Source: Pirellulaceae bacterium (GTDB lineage Bacteria > Planctomycetota > Planctomycetia > Pirellulales > Pirellulaceae). From it: 64,000 nt of DNA. Position 1 is the stretch's first letter. Each line of letters begins with the position of its first letter. Below the pieces are notes generated by a model, which worked only from the letters and a program-made list of their open reading frames with translations, searched no databases and was not told the origin of the DNA. Below, piece after piece: positions 9,751-18,783 of this stretch. Where the stretch lies: positions 434,001-498,000 of the forward strand of contig JAGYIQ010000002.1 of the NCBI GenBank assembly GCA_018402565.1, given 5' to 3'. The position numbers were made by a program, and so were the translations under genes.

Positions 9751-9816
9751 GTGACAAGTCACGGTGAATGAGCCGCGGTGAATTAGTCGCTGTGACAAGT
9801 CACGGTGAATGAGCCG
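9751..9816. repeat. 25-bp direct repeat containing a GTGAC/GTCAC palindrome
   Basis: GTGACAAGTCAC followed by GGTGAATGAGCCG occurs at 9751-9775 and again at 9792-9816, 41 bases apart. Each copy contains the dyad GTGAC-AA-GTCAC. It lies between the ppdK stop and its terminator, so it is transcribed in the 3' UTR. Confidence 0.7.
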
Positions 9817-9838
9817 TCAGGCTTCACTCTCCCACCGA

Positions 9839-9876
9839 ATCCCTGCCTTCGAATTGGCGAAGGCAGGGATTTTTTT
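9839..9876 (+). terminator. Rho-independent terminator of ppdK
   Basis: Perfect 13-bp stem (9839-9851 with 9858-9870) with loop AATTGG, followed by seven T (9870-9876). Orientation fits the plus-strand ppdK gene; there is no matching T-run for the opposite strand. Confidence 0.92.
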
Positions 9877-9917
9877 GTAACTGTTCACGGATGGCGATGT
9901 TGCTGACCGCCCCCTCA

Positions 9918-11264
9918 TTAGACTTCCTGCAGCGTGGACTTCACGATCTCCGCCGCCCGGTGTAATTCGTCCGCCGTGGTCAGCAGATCGGGGCCGAAGC
10001 GAACACAACCGGCACGCGCGTCGGTATTCAGCCCTCGTTGTAGCAAACGCTGACTCAAGCCGCTGGCATGCGGATGGGGCAACAGTGCAAAGGCGCCGCG
10101 TTGCTGCCAATCGCTCGGCTCGTACATGGCCAAGCCGCGGTCCCGACAGACCGCTTGCAGTTGTTGTTGCTGCTGAATGTTGTACCGTTGCAACCGCCCT
10201 ACCCCGATCTCACGTAGCAACTGCAAGCCAGCGTTAGCCTGATAGGCGGTTAGGACCGGCGGAGTGGACTCCAACCAAGCATCGCCACCGGCGGCCAACT
10301 GCGGCGGGTCAGGACGCTCGTAGCGAAACGGGTCTTGTTTGGCAAACCACCCCGTGTCCAAAGTCGTTAAACGAGAAATTGAATCGTTTTCCAATAGATG
10401 TCTTGGATGGATGGCCAACCAACAGGCGCCCGGGCCCCCTCGAGCGTACTTGTAACTGCCACCGATCAAGAAATCGGCGCCGCCCAACGAGTATGGACTG
10501 GGGCCTTCCCACTGCAGGGGCAGTACGCCGAAGCTGTGGTAAGTGTCCACCATCACCAAAGCGCCCACCTCGTGGGCCGCGGCCACCAATGGAGGCAAGT
10601 CCGTCAACACCTGGCCGGTGGCAAACAGGACCTGGGAACACAGCACTAAATCCGTGGGCTGTCGCAAAGCCGCGATCAAGTTCTGCACTGAATACTGTTC
10701 AATCGGATCTTTGCTGAGAGGAGACACCCAACGCACCTCGGCTCGGCCCTTGGACGCGTAGGTTTTTAGGATCATGTCGCAACTGTCGAATTCTCCCCGA
10801 GTCGCCACGACCCGAGGAACTCGACCATGATCGGAGAGGGCATTGAGCACCGCGCGGAGGCCTTGCCCGGCGGACGTCTTCGGGATCACCTGCTGGTACG
10901 AAGCCGCACCTAACAGCTCGGCCACTTGGCGGCGGAAATACGTGCTGGCAGCCAACCAGCCACAGGGATCGGACCAGGCACCATCCAGACGCTCGTACCA
11001 CAGGTCCAGAGCCATCCGCACGTCCTCCGCCATGCGATCCAAGGGTCGCCCGAGCGAATGGTTGGCCAAATAAATCTCGCGCTGCGTTTGCCCCAGCGAA
11101 ACCGAATTCTGGCTAAGCACACGAGTGAACAGCGGCCAAATACGTTCGGTCAATGTCGCCTCGCCGATTTCACCTGCGCCCAGAGCCAGGCAGGCGGCCG
11201 ATATCTGTGGGCAACGGAATGGTGAATCGAACAAGGGATCCGTGGGTAGCGCGGCTGATTCCAC
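9918..11264 (-). CDS. Class V aminotransferase / kynureninase-like PLP enzyme
   Basis: About 448 residues, fold-type I PLP enzyme. The Schiff-base lysine lies in GGSYKYARGGPGACWL, preceded by the cofactor aspartate in VMVDTYHSFGVLPL. The small-domain region (TDARAGCVRFGPDLLTTADELHRA) resembles kynureninase and related class V enzymes. The frame runs upstream to 11495 inside the neighbouring gene. The GTG at 11264 is chosen because AGAGG (11272-11276), overlapping that gene's TAG stop, sits 7 bases upstream; a TTG at 11270 would be too close. Tight coupling to the YwqK-repeat gene suggests one operon. The substrate is not evident, and no other tryptophan-degradation gene is nearby, so kynureninase activity is not claimed. 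Confidence 0.82.
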   Translation of the reverse strand: MESAALPTDPLFDSPFRCPQISAACLALGAGEIGEATLTERIWPLFTRVLSQNSVSLGQTQREIYLANHSLGRPLDRMAEDVRMALDLWYERLDGAWSDPCGWLAASTYFRRQVAELLGAASYQQVIPKTSAGQGLRAVLNALSDHGRVPRVVATRGEFDSCDMILKTYASKGRAEVRWVSPLSKDPIEQYSVQNLIAALRQPTDLVLCSQVLFATGQVLTDLPPLVAAAHEVGALVMVDTYHSFGVLPLQWEGPSPYSLGGADFLIGGSYKYARGGPGACWLAIHPRHLLENDSISRLTTLDTGWFAKQDPFRYERPDPPQLAAGGDAWLESTPPVLTAYQANAGLQLLREIGVGRLQRYNIQQQQQLQAVCRDRGLAMYEPSDWQQRGAFALLPHPHASGLSQRLLQRGLNTDARAGCVRFGPDLLTTADELHRAAEIVKSTLQEV

Positions 11265-11274
11265 TGGCAAGCCT

Positions 11275-13041
11275 CTATGTGACAGTTGGATCGCCCTGCG
11301 GACGCGGTGACGGTGGACGATCCTCACGCGGCCCCTCGCCTTCACCCGTGACACCATCGGCTGGCTTAACCGGTAGGGATTCGGCCGGCGGCTGCGTTTC
11401 GGTCGCGGAGTCGGTGGGCGGGTTTGTGTTTGTCGGTGGGGGCAGGTCCAACAAGTCGAAACTGGGTGCAACGGGGGTCTGCAGAGGTTCGTCACTCAAC
11501 CGCGGCGGCAGTTCCTCCATCGACTCCAGGCTCAACGCGTCCTGATCCTCCGTAGCATCGGTAGCATCGGTAGCATCCGCTCTGGCATTGGCATCATAAT
11601 CGGGCCGCGCCAAGGACTCGCGGTCGTTGTCCCAATCGCGTTGCCCCGTGATCTCACCGCCCTCGTTCCATGCCATCCATGTCCCCGCGGGACGGTCATC
11701 GCGATAAGTCCCCTCGGCTGCCTTGATTCCGTTTTCATGCCACCAAATCCACTTGCCAACCCGTTTGCCCGCGTCGTAGGTGCAGATCAGTTTGCGTTGG
11801 CCGTTGGGATGCCACCACGCGAAGTCGCCGTGCGGCTGACCATCTTTGTAATAACCCGCCAGGTGACGCTGGCCGTTGTCGTACCAAGCCTTGACCGGAC
11901 CCGTTTGAATCCGCTCCCCGGTTGGTTGATACGTGGCCAAACGTGCGTTCCACCAATCATCCTCACCGGCCAACGTCAGCTTGGCCTCCAGGTACGAGAG
12001 CTCGCTTTCCGGTCGATCGGCGGCAAAATAATTGACTTGTTTGTCGATCCGTTGGCCCTCGACGAACCAGTTTTCATTTTGGACTTGGCCTGCGGCATTC
12101 CACTCGCGCCATGCGCCATGCAACAAGTCGTCTTGAAAGTTGACTTGCCGGCGCATCTGGCCGTTGGCATGCCACCAGGTGCCCGTTCCCTGCCGACGAC
12201 CAGCTCGATAGGTGAATTCGACCACCTTGCGTTCCTGCCGATCCTTGATCAGCCAAACGCCACTCAGCTTGCCATCGACAAACTCTGCACTGGAAATGAA
12301 TGGGGCCGAGAACCCACGGAAGTCGGGTGAACTGAGCCACGGATGGTCGGTCTCCAAATGCACGCGGCGCCACAGCCCAACCATCTGGCCCTGCTCGAAG
12401 CGGCCTGTACCGATTAATTGTTGATCCAGATCGAACATCTTCCAGCGGCCGTCGTTCATGTAGTTACCATGCACGTCCAACGCCACCTCGCGTTCGATCA
12501 TGACCTGACCGGTGGGGTAGCGCTGTGTCAGCGTCTCGCGGTTCTGTGGTTCGACCGCCAACGGCTTCAGCAGTCGCACGATCCCCTGGTCGTCCTGCGA
12601 AGCCGCCGCGTCAGAGTCGGCTGAGGAACCTGGAGTTCTGGCGGTCTCACGCTCGGCCGTCGGACGCGGTTGCGGCAAGGCCTCGCCCTGAGTCGACTCT
12701 GGTGGCGATAGCCCCACAGGCCCAGCGATACCACGAACAGGCAGCGGCGTCCGCGTACTGGGTTGGTCGGAGAACAAAGGTGCCGGAACGGCGGCGCCAC
12801 CTGTCGAGCCGAGACCCGACGTCGATCCGGAGAACGGTGAGGCAGAAGATGGTGAGGCAGAAGACGGCGCGGAAGAAGACGGTGTGGAAGAAGACGGTGT
12901 GGCAGCGGATTGGATGGGAAACAACGGAGCCCGGTAGGGGTCCGGTTCTTGAGCCGATAAGGATGCCAGGGACCAGGCCATCAACCCTAGCCATGCAAGC
13001 CCGCGCCCCAGTCGACGACGATGGCAGAACCTATTGGACAT
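11275..13041 (-). CDS. Exported YwqK/MORN-repeat protein
   Basis: 588 residues. A signal peptide (LAWLGLMAWSLASLSA, then Gln) is followed by a Ser/Pro/Ala-rich linker of about 80 residues encoded by 15-base repeats near 12840-12900. The body holds at least six MORN_2/YwqK-type repeats of the form GxWxxWHxNGQxxxxxxYxxGxxxG (TGTWWHANGQMRRQV, VKAWYDNGQRHLAGYY, FAWWHPNGQRKL, WIWWHENGIKAAEGTY). The C-terminus is Pro- and Thr-rich and disordered. Databases often label such proteins 'YwqK family antitoxin', but here it is a secreted or envelope protein with no toxin beside it. First gene of a minus-strand pair with the PLP enzyme. Function unknown. Confidence 0.85.
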   Translation of the reverse strand: MSNRFCHRRRLGRGLAWLGLMAWSLASLSAQEPDPYRAPLFPIQSAATPSSSTPSSSAPSSASPSSASPFSGSTSGLGSTGGAAVPAPLFSDQPSTRTPLPVRGIAGPVGLSPPESTQGEALPQPRPTAERETARTPGSSADSDAAASQDDQGIVRLLKPLAVEPQNRETLTQRYPTGQVMIEREVALDVHGNYMNDGRWKMFDLDQQLIGTGRFEQGQMVGLWRRVHLETDHPWLSSPDFRGFSAPFISSAEFVDGKLSGVWLIKDRQERKVVEFTYRAGRRQGTGTWWHANGQMRRQVNFQDDLLHGAWREWNAAGQVQNENWFVEGQRIDKQVNYFAADRPESELSYLEAKLTLAGEDDWWNARLATYQPTGERIQTGPVKAWYDNGQRHLAGYYKDGQPHGDFAWWHPNGQRKLICTYDAGKRVGKWIWWHENGIKAAEGTYRDDRPAGTWMAWNEGGEITGQRDWDNDRESLARPDYDANARADATDATDATEDQDALSLESMEELPPRLSDEPLQTPVAPSFDLLDLPPPTNTNPPTDSATETQPPAESLPVKPADGVTGEGEGPREDRPPSPRPQGDPTVT

Positions 13042-13955
13042 GGATAGGACCCGGGAGATTCAATGCACGATCGCACCGAGACCCGCGCGGCCTCGGCTCC
13101 TGGATCTGAGCATCGACCCCACGCACCCATCTCCCCCAGGCACGCGTCGAAAAGAGCGATTGCAACGCCTGAAACCATCACACAGGCGAGCCCTACAGAT
13201 TAACAGTCGCATTGTTCAGCGAGAATAAAAACGGGAGCCGTAAATGCGAGAGTCCTCGGTGTGTCAAACACGCGTTGACGCAAGTGAAATGACCAGGGGC
13301 ACGAATTCACTTCACTCACCGGACACCGAGGACTACTCGACTTACAGCGTCACCTGGACCCGGTCGCCACCAGCACGAGTCAAAACCGCAGCCCGGCTAG
13401 CCGACAGAAACCCACGTCCTAGGTACGCAAGCTCAGGCATCACCGAACCGCAGCCGACTCGATCGGCAGCGACCAAAATCCGGGTTGATTGGACGCTTTC
13501 TACCCATTGCACTTTGCGTGCCAGAGTCCGCGTTTTTTTTGTGGTTTGCTGCAACGGCCGACATGCGAACTCGGCGGCGCCGGCCGAGCCCCGCCAGGCT
13601 TGGCTTTTCTCGACGATCTATGGGGCGCTCACCCTGCCCCACCCTTTCCGGCCGCTCGTTTCCAGTCCGCTAGCGACCGGTTTCGATCCTTGGCGGATCG
13701 CGGCGGTGTCCCCAATCCGATCAAGGGCTGTGTGGTCTTGCAACACTCGCCCATAAAAAATGAACCATCTTGCAACGCTCGCTGACTGCGGATCCGACGG
13801 CAGCAATGAGATAGTCAGGGCTCCAGCCTTCCTTTTCCGCAAACCATCGGCCAAAATAGACCGACGTCACGGACGGAACCGACCGATGACACCGCGGGCA
13901 AGGCCGGCTGGCCGTAATTGAGGGTGTGACAAAGCCTGGTGGTGGCCAAACAACC
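13042..13955. other. Divergent intergenic region without a convincing gene
   Basis: About 0.9 kb between divergent genes. The open frames here (for example 13244-13756 plus) have no recognisable domain and Arg/Pro-rich composition, and I do not call them. The region must contain promoters for both directions. The clearest structure is the inverted repeat at 13251-13334, listed separately. Confidence 0.5.
13251..13334. repeat. 12-bp perfect inverted repeat with nested 7-bp inverted repeat
   Basis: AGTCCTCGGTGT (13251-13262) is the exact reverse complement of 13323-13334. Inside, AAGTGAA (13282-13288) pairs with TTCACTT (13306-13312). Together they could fold into a two-tiered stem of about 84 bases. 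There is no T-run. It could be a structured leader, a small RNA or a decayed mobile repeat. Confidence 0.5.
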
Positions 13956-15260
13956 GTGAACATCGCAGAAATAATCGCACGGAAACGGGACGGCGGGGCT
14001 CTCTCGTCCGCCCAGATCGACTGGGTGGTGACCGAATTTGCTCGTGGGCAGGTCTCCGACGCTCAGATGTCGGCTTTGGCGATGGCGATCTTCTTCCAAG
14101 ACATGTCGATCGACGAGACGCTCCACCTGACTGCGGCCATGCTGCATTCGGGTCGCCCGCTGCAGTGGCCGGCGACTAGCGACCGTCCCAAGCTGGACAA
14201 GCATTCGACCGGCGGTATCGGCGACAAGATCTCGCTGCCGCTGGCGCCGCTGTGGGCCGCCGTGGGAATCGACGTACCAATGATCTCCGGCCGAGGGCTG
14301 GGGCCAACCGGCGGGACTCTGGATAAGCTGGAGAGTATTCCCGGCCTGCAGGTTCAGTTGGATCGCGAGACGATGATGCGGATCGTCGACGAGATTGGTT
14401 GCGTGATCGTCAGCGCCTCGGCCGAGTTCGCCCCGGCCGACAAGAAGCTGTATGCCCTCCGCGATGTGACGGGTACCGTGGCGTCGATCCCATTGATCAC
14501 CGCCAGTATCCTCAGCAAGAAACTGTCTGAAAGCTTGGATGCCCTGGTCATGGACATCAAATGGGGCAGCGGTGCCTTTATGAAACAACGCGCCCAGGCC
14601 CTGCGATTGGCGGATCGCCTGGTCGCCGTCGCCAAGCAATTGGGCACGCCCACGCGAGCGATCCTGACCGACATGAATCAGCCGCTCGGCCGGATGATCG
14701 GCAACGGCTGCGAAGTGGCCGAATCGCTGGATGTGCTCGAGGGGAGCGGACCGGCCGACACTCGCGAATTGACTTTGGTCCTGGCCACGCATGGTCTACT
14801 CAGCGTCGGCCTGGAATCGCACTGGGCCACGGCATGGAAGCGAGTGGAATCGGCCTTGGACTCGGGGGCAGCCCGCGAAAAGTTTGCCGCCATGGTCCAT
14901 GCTCAGGGCGGTCGCTTGGAGGACTTCGCCCGCGAGTTTTCCCGCCAACCGTACGTCGCCTCCCAAGCAGGATGGGTCCATTCTTTTGATTGCGAAAAAT
15001 TCGGCTATGCAATCATCGAAATGGGCGGGGGACGAAAACAGGCCACCGATCGATTGGATTACCGCTGTGGCCTCGAACGGTTGGTCGAAATCGGCGATCC
15101 CATCGAAGCGGGACAACCGCTGCTGAACTTCCTCGATTGCCCTCGCCCCACACCGCCGGTGCTGGAACTCTTGCGACAAGCCATCCAGATCTCCGCCGAG
15201 CCACCGGTCGTGTCGTCCGGTAAAGCAACGTGGATGTTGGTCGAACACGAAACCCCTTGA
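13956..15260 (+). CDS. Thymidine / pyrimidine-nucleoside phosphorylase
   Basis: About 434 residues. Phosphorolysis of thymidine (and perhaps uridine) to base plus (deoxy)ribose-1-phosphate. The family signature KHSTGGIGDKISLPLAPLWA (phosphate binding) is near residue 82, and SGRGLGPTGGTLDKLESIPG follows. MDIKWGSGAFM and the three-domain length are normal. The frame is open from a GTG at 13926, but the GTG at 13956 gives MNIAEIIARKRDGG, which matches the usual start of the family. The ribosome site is weak for either. A thioredoxin-like gene follows after 15 bases. deoA versus pdp cannot be separated by eye. Confidence 0.93.
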   Translation: MNIAEIIARKRDGGALSSAQIDWVVTEFARGQVSDAQMSALAMAIFFQDMSIDETLHLTAAMLHSGRPLQWPATSDRPKLDKHSTGGIGDKISLPLAPLWAAVGIDVPMISGRGLGPTGGTLDKLESIPGLQVQLDRETMMRIVDEIGCVIVSASAEFAPADKKLYALRDVTGTVASIPLITASILSKKLSESLDALVMDIKWGSGAFMKQRAQALRLADRLVAVAKQLGTPTRAILTDMNQPLGRMIGNGCEVAESLDVLEGSGPADTRELTLVLATHGLLSVGLESHWATAWKRVESALDSGAAREKFAAMVHAQGGRLEDFAREFSRQPYVASQAGWVHSFDCEKFGYAIIEMGGGRKQATDRLDYRCGLERLVEIGDPIEAGQPLLNFLDCPRPTPPVLELLRQAIQISAEPPVVSSGKATWMLVEHETP

Positions 15261-15275
15261 ACCGAGTAAGCCTAG

Positions 15276-15836
15276 ATGAACTGGTCCGAAGTCCTCGCTG
15301 TTTCCCTGTCCTACGACGACTACTTGCAGCAACATGGCTCCGAAATCGATCGCGACAAGTGGCAACGCTCCTTCGATGCCACCCCACTGACCGATGAACA
15401 AATCACGCTGTTGGGCAGTTTCCGTCGTCGCATGACACTATTGTGCATGGCGGGAGCCTGGTGCGGAGACTGTGTCGAACACGTCCCCATCCTCCAGAAA
15501 TTCACCAACCACAGCCCGCTGATCACCCTCCGCTTGATCGATCGCGATGCGCATGAAGACTTGAAGTCCGCCCTGACCATCTGTGGCTCGGCCCGAGTCC
15601 CCCAGACCGTGGTACTGAGCGAGGACGACCTCTGGGTCGATCGCTGGGGGGATCGCCCCTTGAGCAAGTACCGCGACCTGGCCGCTCGCTTGGAAGGCGC
15701 TGCCTGTTCCAGCGGCCTGATCCTGCCCGGCGATCCGCTCCGAGTCGCCATCATCCAGGATTGGCTGGACGAACTGCACCGCTGCCAACTCATCCTCCGC
15801 ACTTCCCCCTCCCTCCGCAAACGCTACAACGACTAG
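15276..15836 (+). CDS. Thioredoxin-like protein with CGDC motif
   Basis: 186 residues. A thioredoxin fold is suggested by MAGAWCGDCVEHVPILQKF at about 52-70: the redox pair is C-G-D-C, where classical thioredoxin has WCGPC. VPQTVVLSED at about 110 fits the cis-proline loop. There is no signal peptide, so it is probably cytosolic. It starts 15 bases after the phosphorylase stop and is likely co-transcribed. CGDC proteins of this size are common in bacteria as 'thioredoxin family protein'; a specific partner is unknown. Confidence 0.8.
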   Translation: MNWSEVLAVSLSYDDYLQQHGSEIDRDKWQRSFDATPLTDEQITLLGSFRRRMTLLCMAGAWCGDCVEHVPILQKFTNHSPLITLRLIDRDAHEDLKSALTICGSARVPQTVVLSEDDLWVDRWGDRPLSKYRDLAARLEGAACSSGLILPGDPLRVAIIQDWLDELHRCQLILRTSPSLRKRYND

Positions 15837-16039
15837 GCCGTGCACCTCCGTGACCGGCAAGGCCCTAGCCACCGCTAATCCCTGCCGAAAACCCGCACTA
15901 CTGGCGTGTGCTAGCACACGCCAGGAACGATTGGGGAAATGTGGGAAAAGGCGTCTCAAAATCCATGAACCGCACGACTTCCGGCTGCGTAGGGAGAGGG
16001 GCAAACCTCCTTCTGACCACCGCGGATCGGAGCAGCATC

Positions 16040-16297
16040 ATGTTTACCCAGTCGAAACGGCGTCGTGCCAGGCGCCGAGGGCGCTCGCTGGCCCCCGCTT
16101 TGATCATCGAGTCCCTGGCGTTATTCGCCTTTGCCTGGTGGGTCCTGCAATGGGTGCCTGCCCCGGCCCCGCCCGCGACAAGCGAAACGATCGCGACTGA
16201 TGCCGCCCAGCTTTGGTCGGAATCGCGACCGGAGTCGCCCAAGATTGGCGATTGGTTAGCGAATCAATTGGGTACCCGCAACGCGACGCAGCCATGA
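16040..16297 (+). CDS. Small single-pass membrane protein
   Basis: 85 residues. A very basic N-terminus (SKRRRARRRGRS) is followed by one hydrophobic segment (LIIESLALFAFAWWVLQWV), then an Ala/Pro-rich tail with a conserved-looking end (IGDWLANQLG). This gives an N-in topology. The frame is open from 15908, but the ATG at 16040 has GGAG (16028-16031) at good spacing and directly precedes the basic region. No family recognised. It lies in a 0.7-kb gap before the ABC exporter. Confidence 0.5.
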   Translation: MFTQSKRRRARRRGRSLAPALIIESLALFAFAWWVLQWVPAPAPPATSETIATDAAQLWSESRPESPKIGDWLANQLGTRNATQP

Positions 16298-16349
16298 CGA
16301 GGCCCTGGGGTAGAATGGGACGAGTCCGATTGTCAGGCACGGCAATGGT

Positions 16350-16455
16350 CACCGATGGCTACTGGCACCGATGGCTAATGGCACCGATGGCTAATGGCAT
16401 GGGCGGCTAGTGGCATGGGCGGCTAGTGGCACGGGCGGCTAGTGGCACGGGCGGC
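16350..16455. repeat. 16-bp tandem repeat, about 6.6 copies
   Basis: Unit CACCGATGGCTAATGG drifts to CACGGGCGGCTAGTGG from left to right, with no length change. It lies 50-170 bases upstream of the ABC exporter start and does not encode an obvious protein. It may fall within that operon's leader or promoter. Confidence 0.85.
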
Positions 16456-16521
16456 CGGCCATTTGCTCACGGCGCGATGACTGTAGCGATTGAATGATTT
16501 TTGACTTTTCAAGAGGAACCC

Positions 16522-17424
16522 ATGACTCACACCCACATGGTGTCCGCTCGTGACTTGCATAAATCTTACGGCAACCGTGTCGCGGTGGCAGGCTTGAGCC
16601 TGGAGGTACCGAGCGGTCAGACGCTGGGGTTGTTGGGCCCCAACGGCGCGGGCAAGACGACGACCTTGCAGATGTTGGTGGGGCTGCTGCGACCGGACTC
16701 GGGCACGATTTCTATCGGTGATCGAACCGACGTGTCATCCGCTGGCGTCCGATCCATGATCGGCATCGCCCCGCAATCCTTGTCGTTGTACGAGGAATTG
16801 ACTGCCGAGGAGAATCTGCGTTTTTTTGGCGGCCTGTATGGCTTGAAGGGAAGTCGCTTGGTCCAGCGAGTGGATTGGGCCTTGGACTTTGCCGAGCTGG
16901 CAGACCGGCGCCGCCACCGCGTGCAAACGTACTCCGGCGGGATGAAGCGGCGTTTGAATTTTGCCTGTGCGTTGCTGCACGAGCCGCAATTGGTACTGCT
17001 GGATGAACCCACCGTCGGTGTGGACCCCCAATCTCGACAACACATCTTCGACGGCATTCGTCGGTTGCAGCAAGCCGGCCTAACGGTGATCTATACGACG
17101 CACTACATGGAGGAGGCCCAGCGACTTTGCGATCGAGTGGCGATTATGGATCAAGGACAACTCTTGGAGCAGGGTACGGTGCCGGAGTTGATCGATCGGC
17201 ATGGGGGGAAAAGCCTGATCCTGGGGCACTCCGCCACTCCCCCTCCGTCGCATTGGCCGGGGCGTTGGGACGGGCAAGTCTGGCGGCTGGAGTCCGATCG
17301 TCCCGTGCAAGCCTTGGCGGAACTGGCCTTCGACGCCTCCCAATTCACCCGTCTGCAAATCGAACAACCGGATTTGGAGTCGGTCTTTTTGAATCTGACC
17401 GGTAGGAGTCTGCGAGACGAATGA
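16522..17424 (+). CDS. ABC-2-type exporter, ATP-binding subunit
   Basis: About 300 residues. Cytosolic ATPase of a two-gene exporter. Walker A GPNGAGKTT near residue 40, Q-loop region APQSLSLYEELT, signature YSGGMKRR, Walker B LVLLDEPTVGVD and H-loop TTHYMEEA are all intact. ATG at 16522 is chosen because AAGAGGA (16511-16517) lies just upstream; the TTG at 16501 has no such site. Its last codons overlap the permease start by 4 bases (ATGA), so the two are translationally coupled. The substrate (drug, lipid or polysaccharide) cannot be told from the sequence. Confidence 0.93.
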   Translation: MTHTHMVSARDLHKSYGNRVAVAGLSLEVPSGQTLGLLGPNGAGKTTTLQMLVGLLRPDSGTISIGDRTDVSSAGVRSMIGIAPQSLSLYEELTAEENLRFFGGLYGLKGSRLVQRVDWALDFAELADRRRHRVQTYSGGMKRRLNFACALLHEPQLVLLDEPTVGVDPQSRQHIFDGIRRLQQAGLTVIYTTHYMEEAQRLCDRVAIMDQGQLLEQGTVPELIDRHGGKSLILGHSATPPPSHWPGRWDGQVWRLESDRPVQALAELAFDASQFTRLQIEQPDLESVFLNLTGRSLRDE

Positions 17425-18761
17425 ACGCCATTTTGAATATTGCCTATAAGGACTTATTGCTGCTGTCGCGCGATCGCATGGCCCTGTTCTTTCTACTGGG
17501 CTTTCCAGTGCTGATGGGCGTGTTGTTTGGCCTGATGTACCAAAGTTCAGGTCGACCGGAACCGGGCAGTGTCGGCATCGCCGTGATCGACGAAGACCAA
17601 TCGGCGATGTCGCAAGCCTTGATCCAAAACCTGACGGCCAACACCAGTCTCCAGGTGCAGACCACGGACCTGGCTACCGCGCGGCAATGGATCAAGACGC
17701 GCAAGATTGTGGGTTTGGTGATTGTCCCCGCCAGATTTGGCGAAACGGCTGGGATTTTTTGGGCAGAGGATCCGGTACCACTGCGGGTTGGCCGAGACCC
17801 ATCGCGTGGTGCCGAGGCCGCCATGCTGGAAGGGTTCCTGCTGGAGGCGGCTGGCCAGCTGTTGGCCCAACGGTGGCAAGACACGACGGAGACTCGGAAA
17901 CTGCTGCAAGAACAGAAACAGTCCATCCAACAAAGCGAGTCCCTGACCGCTGTCAACAAACGATTGCTGAGCCAATTGTTCACGACGGTGGAACAATGGG
18001 TTGACGACGTGGACGAGGTAACCCAACAGGCAGAGGACCGGGCAGAAGCAGCGTCCAGCGATGATGATGGGGCCGTGGGATTCCAATTGGCCAAGATCGA
18101 GTCCTTCGACGCGTTTGCATCCGAACAGGCCGATTCCAAACAGGCCGATTCCGAACCAACGATTCGCAGTGGCTGGGACCTGAGTTTTCCTCAATCGATC
18201 CTGTGGGGCGTGATGGGCAGCGCCGCTGGTTTTGCGATTTCTTTGGTCCGCGAGCGTTCCCGCGGCACGCTACTTCGCCTCCAGACGTCGCCCGTGGCTC
18301 CTCTGCAAATTTTATTGGGCAAGGGGCTGGCCTGCTTCGTGTCCACCCTGTTGGTTGTCGGAATGATGGTGACCCTGGGCCTGCTGTTGGGGATGCGTCC
18401 CCAGAGCCCAGGCCTGTTATTGGGTTCTGCCTTGGCAGTGGCCTTTTGCTTTGTGGGCATCATGATGGCCATGAGCGCCTTGGGATCGACCGAAGAAGGC
18501 GTGGGAGGTGCTGGCTGGGCCATCAACATGGTGATGGCCATGTTTGGCGGGGCCATGATGCCGCTGGCGTTTATGCCGCCATTCATGCAGACCCTGAGCG
18601 ACCTCAGCCCCGTCAAATGGGCGATCTTGTCACTGGAAGCTGCCATTTGGCGCAACTACTCGCTAGGAGAGCTTGGGGTACCCTGGGCAGTACTGATCGC
18701 CATCGGCAGTGTTGGATTTGCCATTGGCCTGTACTACTTCCACCGCGGGCTGAGCCGTTGA
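17421..18761 (+). CDS. ABC-2-type exporter, permease subunit
   Basis: 446 residues. One N-terminal membrane helix (MALFFLLGFPVLMGVLFGL) is followed by a large extracytoplasmic domain (about 40-255) with a Gln/Glu-rich helical stretch. Five C-terminal helices (about 260-446) follow, as in YhgE/YbhR-like ABC-2 permeases. The stretch VRERSRGTLLRLQTSPV is the typical coupling region. Start overlaps the ATPase gene. Its stop lies 22 bases from the stop of the convergent membrane-protein gene, with no obvious terminator between. Confidence 0.9.
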   Translation: MNAILNIAYKDLLLLSRDRMALFFLLGFPVLMGVLFGLMYQSSGRPEPGSVGIAVIDEDQSAMSQALIQNLTANTSLQVQTTDLATARQWIKTRKIVGLVIVPARFGETAGIFWAEDPVPLRVGRDPSRGAEAAMLEGFLLEAAGQLLAQRWQDTTETRKLLQEQKQSIQQSESLTAVNKRLLSQLFTTVEQWVDDVDEVTQQAEDRAEAASSDDDGAVGFQLAKIESFDAFASEQADSKQADSEPTIRSGWDLSFPQSILWGVMGSAAGFAISLVRERSRGTLLRLQTSPVAPLQILLGKGLACFVSTLLVVGMMVTLGLLLGMRPQSPGLLLGSALAVAFCFVGIMMAMSALGSTEEGVGGAGWAINMVMAMFGGAMMPLAFMPPFMQTLSDLSPVKWAILSLEAAIWRNYSLGELGVPWAVLIAIGSVGFAIGLYYFHRGLSR

Positions 18762-18783
18762 GGCAGCGGTTCTTCAACTCGCC

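Noticed and set aside
13244..13756. 170-residue plus-strand frame in the divergent gap
   Set aside because: No ribosome site, no domain, atypical composition; shares the region with several equally weak frames on both strands.
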